Source: Bacteriovoracaceae bacterium UBA4573 (GTDB lineage Bacteria; Bdellovibrionota; UBA1018; UBA923). From it: a stretch of DNA of 7,462 nt. How positions within the stretch are numbered: position 1 is the stretch's first letter; each line of letters begins with the position of its first letter. A model generated the notes under the pieces. The model ran no database searches. It worked only from the letters and a program-made list of their open reading frames with translations, and was not told the DNA's origin. A program made the translations under genes and the position numbers. This document shows positions 1 to 4,793 of the stretch, one piece after another. The stretch lies in assembly GCA_002387735.1 (NCBI GenBank), contig DGKJ01000092.1:1-7462 (forward strand), read 5' to 3'.

Positions 1-224
1 CTGTTAATGTAAAGATCAACTCGCTCGCCGCCCCGCACAGCTCGAGACGCGACGCGGCAACGCTTTCCGTTTAAATAAACACCACCCGCGACAATCAATT
101 TTCGTATGAACGACTTAGAAAGGGTCGCTTTAGGCGCCTGGGTCTCGGCAGCGAGAAATACACTCTGGTCAAGTCGACCCTTGAGATCAGGCGGAAGTTT
201 TAAAGAAATTTTTTGGATACTCAT
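1..224 (-). CDS. RluA-family pseudouridine synthase, N-terminal part (S4 domain), runs off the left edge
   Basis: Reading the minus strand from an ATG at 224-222 gives an open frame of 74 codons to the window edge with no stop. The protein starts MSIQKISLKLPPDLKGRLDQ and continues with LSKSFIRKLIVAGGVYLNGK at residues 36-55, then a VRGGERVDLYI segment. This is the S4 RNA-binding fold as found at the start of RluA-type 23S rRNA/tRNA pseudouridine synthases: an RLD start, an 'IRKLI..G.V.LNG' core and a final 'GD/E-x-V' strand. By family knowledge the missing part would hold the catalytic domain with the HRLD-type Asp motif, which isomerises uridine to pseudouridine in RNA. A purine-rich AGGTGG (241-236 on the minus strand) lies 11 nt before the ATG. 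It is divergent from the CSLREA gene. The S4 call is strong. The exact enzyme (RluA, C or D) cannot be told, and another S4 protein cannot be fully excluded. Confidence 0.75.
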   Translation of the reverse strand, partial: MSIQKISLKLPPDLKGRLDQSVFLAAETQAPKATLSKSFIRKLIVAGGVYLNGKRCRVASRAVRGGERVDLYIN

Positions 225-239
225 AATATTTCTTTCCAC

Positions 240-249
240 CTATGCATAA
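240..249. promoter_or_regulatory. palindrome resembling the lexA-upstream repeat (possible operator)
   Basis: CTATGCATAA contains the perfect palindrome TATGCATA and matches the pattern TTAyGCrTAA, derived from the repeats upstream of lexA, at nine of ten positions. It lies just upstream of the putative -35 of the CSLREA gene and touches the Shine-Dalgarno of the divergent gene, so a bound protein could affect either. Short AT-rich palindromes arise by chance, so this is only a candidate. Confidence 0.25.
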
Positions 250-254
250 ATGAA

Positions 255-284
255 TTGAAACCCGCTTTGCAAAAAAAATATACT
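255..284 (+). promoter_or_regulatory. sigma70-type promoter for the CSLREA gene
   Basis: A TTGAAA box (255-260) and a TATACT box (279-284) are separated by 18 bp, with five of six matches to each consensus. An A8 tract fills the end of the spacer. The predicted transcript start is near 290-292, giving a leader of about 58 nt that includes the GGAGG ribosome site. Confidence 0.6.
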
Positions 285-316
285 GAACTCGTCTCTAAGT
301 AAGGAGACGTGCTCAG
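283..316 (+). promoter_or_regulatory. hairpin at the predicted 5' end of the CSLREA transcript
   Basis: The core pairs 290-296 with 303-309 (CGTCTCT/GGAGACG, one G-U pair) around a six-base AAGTAA loop. Four more outer pairs (283-286 with 313-316) follow after mismatches. Because the predicted start is about 290, only the core would be at the RNA 5' end, where it could protect the message from decay. The full palindrome could instead be a DNA operator. The T run at 326-332 is too far from the stem for a convincing intrinsic terminator. Confidence 0.4.
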
Positions 317-348
317 TTTATTCGATTTTTTTCACGGAGGAACTCTTC

Positions 349-2130
349 ATGACGCAGACCTGTCGTCGAAACTTTGCCCGATCTCCAATAGTCTTTCCAC
401 TATTAATCGCGGGGCTTTTGGTAGGCTCCCATTCGCTTTTTGCACAGGATTGCCGAACTACTTTTAAAGTAACAAAAATTGAAGATACCGCGGATGGCAA
501 TTGTTCCACTAGTGACTGTTCGCTCCGTGAAGCGGTGATTGCTTCAAATAGTTGCCCCGGTACGAACTACATTCAGTTAACGGAAGGGGATTACCTGCTG
601 ACTCGTCGGGATTCTTTGAGCAATTCCGATGAGGAGTATGCTAAAACTGGTGATCTCGACATACGCGGAACGACTTTTGTTACAGGCGAAGCAGGACGCG
701 AAGTTTGGATAGACGGTGGTGGTCGTTCTAGAATCTTCGACGTGAAGGGCGAGCGTTTTACACTCTCGAACGTAAGTCTCAGAAATGGCAGATCTGACGC
801 GTTGGGCCCAAACTCAAGGGGGCAGGGCGGCGCGCTTCGCATTGGAACGGAATCTCGTGTTTACGTTTATAATTCGAGATTTTTGAATAATTCGGCGCCC
901 GAGGGGTATGGAGGTGCCATCTATTCAAGCGCTTATGTTCGGTTAACGGGCGTTACGCTCTCGAACAACACGGCCGGAGGCGGTGGCGCCTTTTACGCGG
1001 GCTATGGGTCCACAGCTTATTTTGACCGAGTCTTAGCCTCTGAAAATACCGCGCTCGGGGGTGGTACTCTAATGAGCGCCGGTTATGTCAGTGTCTTGAA
1101 TTCGAAGTTTGAAAGAAATTGGGCCACCGAGGGAGTAGGGGGGGCCATCGCAGGAACGGCGGATTTAAACGTTCGCAATTCGGTCTTTCTTGCAAACTCA
1201 GCGAAAACAAAGGGTGGAGCGATCTATTATCGTTCGAGGGACTTTTTGAACCCGCTTTATCGACTGTCTGTTGTCCATTCGGTGTTTACGAATAACGAAT
1301 CCACAAACGGCTCAGGCGGGGCAGTTTCGATGAACCCAGGCTCTGTTCACGATTCGCTCTTTGAAAACAACGCGGCAGTGGCTGCTTACGGCGGCGCACT
1401 TGAAGGCGTTTCGGCAATTGTGAACCGATCAGTATTTCGCAATAACTCCGCGCTCAGTGGCGGAGCGTTGCAAATCTATGGAACTGACGTATTTTCGAGT
1501 GCTGTCTATGGCAATTCAGCTTCGGAACGTGGTGGAGCGATTCATAGTTCGGGTGGCGTTAGAATTCTTAATTCCACTATTGATTCGAACTACGCCGGCG
1601 TACTTGGGAGCGCGATAGCTCACGAACTTGAATCTCTTCAGATAAAAAATTGCACGATTTCTGACAACGGCGATGGCAGTTCACCCGCTGTTTGGGCGTC
1701 GGTGTTCGCGTCTGCCTGGATTGGTCATACGGCCATTAAGGGCGCCGGGCCTCGTTGTGATTTCGACGGAGGGATAGTTTCGGCCGGTTACAACGTAGAA
1801 GATGGCGCGAGCTGTGGGTTAACGACTGGGTCAGATCGCCAAAATACGACGGTGGCACTAGGTGCCCTTGCCGGTAATGATGGGCCTACGGTGGGAAGCC
1901 CGTATTTTTCCTACACGGCCACATTGCCTTCCCGTCTTCCGCTGGGGGTTCGAAACGCGTTGGTGGACCGTGGCGCAGACTTTGCGAATCAAACCGATGA
2001 TTTAGGTAGTGATGGTTGTTTAAAACTCGACGTTCGTGGGCTTGCTCGCCCCGAGGGTAGAGCCTGCGACATTGGTGCCGTCGAACTGGAGGGGTTGGTG
2101 AGCGAACCAAGTCCATCGAGCGGTACTTGA
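349..2130 (+). CDS. secreted CSLREA-domain protein with right-handed parallel beta-helix repeats
   Basis: A 593-residue protein. Residues 5-32 form a signal peptide: basic RRNFAR, a hydrophobic core IVFPLLIAGLLVG, and a cleavage site after LFA (32). The mature start holds the CSLREA motif at 57-62, the hallmark of the CSLREA N-terminal domain. Residues 158-400 carry ten GGA[ILFV]-type motifs (160, 188, 212, 238, 264, 289, 323, 348, 371, 395), about 25 residues apart. They alternate with FxxN motifs (178, 254, 280, 313, 338, 363), as in the Chlamydia Pmp repeat, so each repeat is probably one helix turn. The end has the usual closing motif DVRGLARPEG...CDIGAVE (561-579). No membrane anchor, autotransporter barrel or sorting signal follows. 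It is likely exported to the periplasm, surface or medium; adhesion or polysaccharide binding are family-level guesses. The start is well set by GGAGG 8 nt upstream. The gene appears monocistronic and unrelated in function to lexA. Confidence 0.88.
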   Translation: MTQTCRRNFARSPIVFPLLIAGLLVGSHSLFAQDCRTTFKVTKIEDTADGNCSTSDCSLREAVIASNSCPGTNYIQLTEGDYLLTRRDSLSNSDEEYAKTGDLDIRGTTFVTGEAGREVWIDGGGRSRIFDVKGERFTLSNVSLRNGRSDALGPNSRGQGGALRIGTESRVYVYNSRFLNNSAPEGYGGAIYSSAYVRLTGVTLSNNTAGGGGAFYAGYGSTAYFDRVLASENTALGGGTLMSAGYVSVLNSKFERNWATEGVGGAIAGTADLNVRNSVFLANSAKTKGGAIYYRSRDFLNPLYRLSVVHSVFTNNESTNGSGGAVSMNPGSVHDSLFENNAAVAAYGGALEGVSAIVNRSVFRNNSALSGGALQIYGTDVFSSAVYGNSASERGGAIHSSGGVRILNSTIDSNYAGVLGSAIAHELESLQIKNCTISDNGDGSSPAVWASVFASAWIGHTAIKGAGPRCDFDGGIVSAGYNVEDGASCGLTTGSDRQNTTVALGALAGNDGPTVGSPYFSYTATLPSRLPLGVRNALVDRGADFANQTDDLGSDGCLKLDVRGLARPEGRACDIGAVELEGLVSEPSPSSGT

Positions 2131-2155
2131 CTTACGCATAACTTACGCATACCCT
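2127..2155 (+). promoter_or_regulatory. putative lexA operon promoter
   Basis: TTGACT (2127-2132, overlapping the stop codon of the upstream gene) and TACCCT (2150-2155) are spaced by 17 bp. The -35 matches five of six consensus bases; the -10 is poor, with only T, A and the final T conserved. The predicted start falls at about 2161-2163, at the GTG codon of lexA itself. The two tandem repeats fill the spacer, where a bound repressor would block RNA polymerase. Confidence 0.5.
2130..2151. repeat. two exact 11-bp tandem repeats, candidate LexA operator
   Basis: ACTTACGCATA occurs twice head to tail (2130-2140 and 2141-2151). Each copy contains a near-palindrome: TTACGCATAA at 2132-2141 and TTACGCATAC at 2143-2152. 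This gives four half-sites of type TTAyGC in alternating orientation between the -35 and -10 boxes. The place fits autoregulation by LexA. From memory, a TTACN3GTAA box has been reported for Bdellovibrio LexA; the sequence here starts the same way but is not an exact match. Binding by LexA is inference. Confidence 0.5.
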
Positions 2156-2163
2156 TTTAAGGG
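2152..2163. repeat. small inverted repeat over the lexA start
   Basis: CCCTTTTAAGGG is a perfect 5-bp inverted repeat with a two-base centre. It spans the end of the -10 box to the first base of the lexA start codon. As RNA the loop is too tight for a strong hairpin and there is no following T run, so it is more plausible as a protein-binding site or chance than as a terminator. Confidence 0.3.
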
Positions 2164-2858
2164 TGAGTACGGAACATTTTTTAACTCCAAAACAGCAGCA
2201 GTTGTTGGCCTTCATTCAAGGCTATCAACAGGCTCATGGGTTTGCTCCGACTCAACAAGAAATTGCCAAGCAGTTTGGCTTTCGTTCGCTTGGAACTGTT
2301 CAAAATTACTTGGTCCGTTTGGAGCGCCAGGGTCTTTTGAAAAAATCCTGGAATGCGCGTCGAAGTCTGCAACCACAACCACTCTCTGCGGCGAAGTCTG
2401 CTTCGCTCTCCGGTTCGCTCAAAAAGACGCTGGCGCTCTCCTCCCACAGTTTTTTTTCACTACCGCTTTTGGGGCGAGTGGCGGCCGGTCTTCCTATCGA
2501 AGCAGTAGAGTCTAAAGAACACGTCGATATACCTGCGCACATGCTCCGCAGTGCCAAGGGAACTTTACGTGAGGTTGGTGATCACTTCGTTTTAAGAGTT
2601 GTAGGTGATTCGATGATCGACGATGGCATCTTAGACGGAGATATCGTTGTGTTACGAAAAACGCCGATCGCTGAAAACGGGCAGACCGTCGTGGCCCTAA
2701 TTCAAAACGAAGCAACTATTAAAAGATTTTACAAAAAAGCAGGTCGTATTGAGTTGCATGCGGCTAACGCCAAATACGCGCCCATCATTATTTCTGAAGA
2801 AGATGAAAAAAGTTTTTCAATCGCCGGGGTTTTAAGTGGCGTTCTGAGGACCTACTAA
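2163..2858 (+). CDS. lexA: LexA repressor, SOS regulator with self-cleaving S24 domain
   Basis: A 231-residue LexA. Residues 7-70 form the winged-helix DNA-binding domain (LTPKQQQLLAFI, then APTQQEIAKQFGF and the recognition helix RSLGTVQNYLVRL, 41-53). A Ser/Lys-rich linker (71-100) leads to the S24 peptidase domain. The cleavage site is Ala108-Gly109 (GRVAAG); the catalytic pair is Ser150 (GDSM) and Lys187 (ATIKRFY). Their 37-residue spacing equals that of E. coli Ser119/Lys156. All parts needed for RecA-stimulated self-cleavage are present. At 231 residues it is somewhat longer than E. coli LexA (202), mainly in the N-terminal half and linker. The start is GTG: it places the LTPKQQ motif where LexA proteins normally begin, and no in-frame ATG is nearby. 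Only AAGG directly abuts the GTG, too close for a Shine-Dalgarno, so the message may be leaderless. An eight-T tract (2450-2457) lies in the linker. It is first in the operon and probably represses it. Confidence 0.95.
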   Translation: MSTEHFLTPKQQQLLAFIQGYQQAHGFAPTQQEIAKQFGFRSLGTVQNYLVRLERQGLLKKSWNARRSLQPQPLSAAKSASLSGSLKKTLALSSHSFFSLPLLGRVAAGLPIEAVESKEHVDIPAHMLRSAKGTLREVGDHFVLRVVGDSMIDDGILDGDIVVLRKTPIAENGQTVVALIQNEATIKRFYKKAGRIELHAANAKYAPIIISEEDEKSFSIAGVLSGVLRTY

Positions 2859-2859
2859 A

Positions 2860-3417
2860 GTGAAAGTGAATGCGGCGGTTTTGAAGGAAATGTTTGCAAA
2901 GGCCTTGATTGCCGAGAGCTCTTTTAAGCGAAAAGAGTTTCGTTGTACATGGAGTGCGGATCCCGTTTACGCGGGACATGTTTTTGAGTTGGCTGGCAAA
3001 CCAGGCTCCGGAAAAACCGAATTGATGATTCGTTTTTTTTCTGAAAATCCAGGATTAAAAGTCGCTTGGATCGAAGAGGAGTTTTCTTTTTACCCCTACT
3101 TTTGGGAACAGTCTGGTTTAGATCTCAAAAAAGTTTGTTTTCTCGAAAGTGGAACTCACTGGAGCTGGTGTGCAAGGCAGGCGCTAAATAGCGGCATTTT
3201 TGATTGTTTGGTTTTAGGGGGGGGCACTCGCGACGCGCTAGAACTGCGGCGGTTGCAGCTCTTAGCTGAAAAATCGAAATGCCCAGTTTTTCTTTTGTCG
3301 AATGAACCCACACAGGCGGGTGCTTGGCCGATTCAAATGCAGTTTTCAGTTCAACGAATGTTTGACGGATCACTCAGCGTTCGTAAGTTGAGTTTAAAAA
3401 AACATTCCCTAGGGTGA
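2860..3417 (+). CDS. imuA: ImuA, RecA-like P-loop accessory protein of the mutasome
   Basis: A 185-residue protein starting at GTG, 1 nt after lexA, with GAGGA (2846-2850) placed 9 nt upstream inside the end of lexA. A second in-frame GTG two codons later is a possible alternative. Residues 40-45 (HVFELA) lead into an intact Walker A motif GKPGSGKT (46-53). Later come a hydrophobic strand with a 'YxPYFWEQSGLDLKKVCFLES' pattern (78-97), a Walker B-like strand FDCLVLGGG (114-122) and LELRRLQLLAEKS (127-139). This order matches ImuA, the RecA/SulA-like partner in lexA-imuA-imuB-dnaE2 cassettes. In that family ImuA is required for damage-induced mutagenesis and contacts RecA and ImuB. It is shorter than the usual 230-260 residues, chiefly at the N-terminus. 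A G8 tract (3217-3224) encodes the GGG of the Walker B-like segment. The identity rests on both motifs and the gene neighbourhood. Confidence 0.85.
   Translation: MKVNAAVLKEMFAKALIAESSFKRKEFRCTWSADPVYAGHVFELAGKPGSGKTELMIRFFSENPGLKVAWIEEEFSFYPYFWEQSGLDLKKVCFLESGTHWSWCARQALNSGIFDCLVLGGGTRDALELRRLQLLAEKSKCPVFLLSNEPTQAGAWPIQMQFSVQRMFDGSLSVRKLSLKKHSLG
3217..3224 (+). repeat. G8 homopolymer tract inside imuA
   Basis: Eight consecutive G residues encode Gly120-Gly122 and part of the preceding codon context in imuA. Tracts of this length are prone to slippage of one base, which would truncate ImuA and could uncouple translation of imuB. It is the only G or C run of this length in the window. Confidence 0.6.
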
Positions 3418-3423
3418 GTCGCC

Positions 3424-4788
3424 ATGGTGCTTTGTTTTTTTCTCGAACAAAAGACGAATACGTCTAGTAAACGCTTACGTTTATTTGCTGAGGCCTGTTA
3501 TCGTTACACGCCGCGCATTGCGGTTCGTGAGAATGAAGCCGTTTTTTTAGAGATTGGAAAATCTCTTCATCTTTTTCAGGGCCAAAGTCTGCCTCTTCGA
3601 TTACAAGCGCTTGCGGACAAGTTCCAAATAAAGGGACGTGTTGTAAGTGGACACTGTGTGTTGGCAAGTTGGATTCGAGCGTTGGTGGGTCAGAGTGAAA
3701 AAAGAGTAGAGACGCTGGCGATCGATATACTTCCTATTTGTGATGACGTCTTAGAGCAGAAACCAGAAGATCGCGACGAGAGAGAAAGAAAAATATTAAA
3801 TTTCGTCGGATATCTTAAAAAGCTCGGCATTAAGAATGTAGGGGATTTTTTTAAGATAGCTACCACCTCTTTGGGATCACGTTTTGGTCAGATAGCAGGT
3901 GAGTTACAGCAAGAACTTTTAAAGGCCGCTGGTCGTAGTCAGGCGCCAGATTTTTGGCCGATTTTCCGATTGAGTGAACGCATTCAAGAACAGCAAGACT
4001 TATCAGACCCTAGTGCAAGACGTGGAATAGAGGGCTTGGAGCCCCTGTTGTTCATGATGCGAGCCATGGTGGAACGGTTAGTCACGCGCGTACGTGCACG
4101 ATCTGAAAAAATAGCCTCGCTTCGAGTTGAATTTGAACAGGAGTGGTCTCTTAAGAAAAGTGAAAAAAAACGTCGAATAGATTTGTTATTTTCCGTGGCT
4201 CAAAGCGCTTCGATTGGCATTTTAACCATACTTAAAAATCGATTTGAACGCGAATTTAACAGTAGGCCACTGGAATCTGAAATTTTGAGTGTCGAAGTCA
4301 CGGTCTTAGAATCAGTGCCAGGTCCCGTAGCGCAGGCACATCTTTTTGATCGTGATCAGGAAGAAACTGAAAAAATGGAAACGTTCTACGTTCGTGTACA
4401 GGAACGTTTGGGGTGCGATCATATTTTTTTTGCCGAAACTTCGGAGAATTATTTGCCGGAAAAATCTTGGAAAAAAACTGGTCCCATTGAGAAAAATAAT
4501 TTTCTCAATTCCGAAACTTCACTGGTACGTCCCACCCGACTGCTCAAAAGGGCCGTTCCTGTTTTACGACGAGGCGATCTTTTTTTTCTTAAGAACAAAA
4601 CCGCGCATCATTGGAAAATTATCGACGTCAATGGACCGGAGCGCATTAGTGGTTATTGGTGGGAGACCTCAGCACAGGAACCTAAAATGGTTTGCCGGGA
4701 TTACTATCGTTTCGTGACTCAATCCGGAGAACACCTCTGGGTTTTTAACGAAGGTGGAAGCTTTTTTCTGCACGGATTTTTTGATTGA
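3424..4788 (+). CDS. imuB: ImuB, non-catalytic Y-family polymerase relative, shortened at the N-terminus
   Basis: A 454-residue ImuB, 6 nt after imuA, ATG start with AGGG (3411-3414) 9 nt upstream. Residues 27-52 (YRYTPRIAV...AVFLEIGKSLHLFQG) match the second palm segment of ImuB, where Y-family polymerases have their acidic SxDE site; here it is lost, as expected for ImuB. Residues 124-165 form the helix-hairpin-helix/thumb, 200-300 the little-finger-like domain. QAHLF (304-308) followed by DRDQEE fits the beta-clamp-binding motif of ImuB. The C-terminal end YWWETS...RDYYRF...LWVFNEGGSFFLHGFF (411-453) is the typical ImuB tail. By family knowledge ImuB bridges clamp, ImuA and DnaE2. Odd point: only about 27 residues precede the YTPR motif, instead of roughly 80-90, so the first palm strand and the fingers appear to be missing. 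imuA ends in the same frame just upstream, so no room for a hidden N-terminus remains. Confidence 0.88.
   Translation: MVLCFFLEQKTNTSSKRLRLFAEACYRYTPRIAVRENEAVFLEIGKSLHLFQGQSLPLRLQALADKFQIKGRVVSGHCVLASWIRALVGQSEKRVETLAIDILPICDDVLEQKPEDRDERERKILNFVGYLKKLGIKNVGDFFKIATTSLGSRFGQIAGELQQELLKAAGRSQAPDFWPIFRLSERIQEQQDLSDPSARRGIEGLEPLLFMMRAMVERLVTRVRARSEKIASLRVEFEQEWSLKKSEKKRRIDLLFSVAQSASIGILTILKNRFEREFNSRPLESEILSVEVTVLESVPGPVAQAHLFDRDQEETEKMETFYVRVQERLGCDHIFFAETSENYLPEKSWKKTGPIEKNNFLNSETSLVRPTRLLKRAVPVLRRGDLFFLKNKTAHHWKIIDVNGPERISGYWWETSAQEPKMVCRDYYRFVTQSGEHLWVFNEGGSFFLHGFFD
4333..4347 (+). other. beta-clamp-binding motif QAHLF in ImuB
   Basis: Codons 304-308 of imuB read QAHLF, close to the bacterial clamp-binding consensus QL(S/D)LF. 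The motif sits at the boundary before the C-terminal domain, where ImuB proteins normally carry it. Clamp binding by ImuB is established as essential in the family; for this protein it is inferred. Confidence 0.6.
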
Positions 4789-4793
4789 GTGCC

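Larger units (their letters stand above)
225..348. other. divergent intergenic region
   Basis: These 124 bases separate the leftward RluA-type gene from the rightward CSLREA gene. They hold a promoter for the rightward gene, a hairpin near its predicted transcript start, a strong Shine-Dalgarno (GGAGG, 336-340, 8 nt before the ATG) and an 8-bp perfect palindrome TATGCATA at 241-248. I see no open frame here that deserves a call. Confidence 0.7.

Noticed and set aside
243..272. Promoter for the leftward RluA-type gene using TTGCAA (267-272, minus strand) as -35
   Set aside because: The matching -10 candidates (TTATGC or TATGCA) fit the consensus at three positions at most, so no call is justified.
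2152..2163. CCCTTTTAAGGG as a terminator of the CSLREA gene
   Set aside because: The stem is only five pairs with a two-base loop, and no T run follows; it overlaps the lexA start.
3410..3430. Selenocysteine or programmed readthrough at the imuA TGA
   Set aside because: No selenocysteine-insertion-type hairpin is evident after the TGA, and imuB has its own ATG and ribosome site; kept only as a frame observation.
4346..4717. 123-codon open frame on the plus strand inside imuB
   Set aside because: It is fully covered by imuB in another frame, is Lys/Ile-rich and shows no known domain; the imuB frame encodes the conserved C-terminal tail here.
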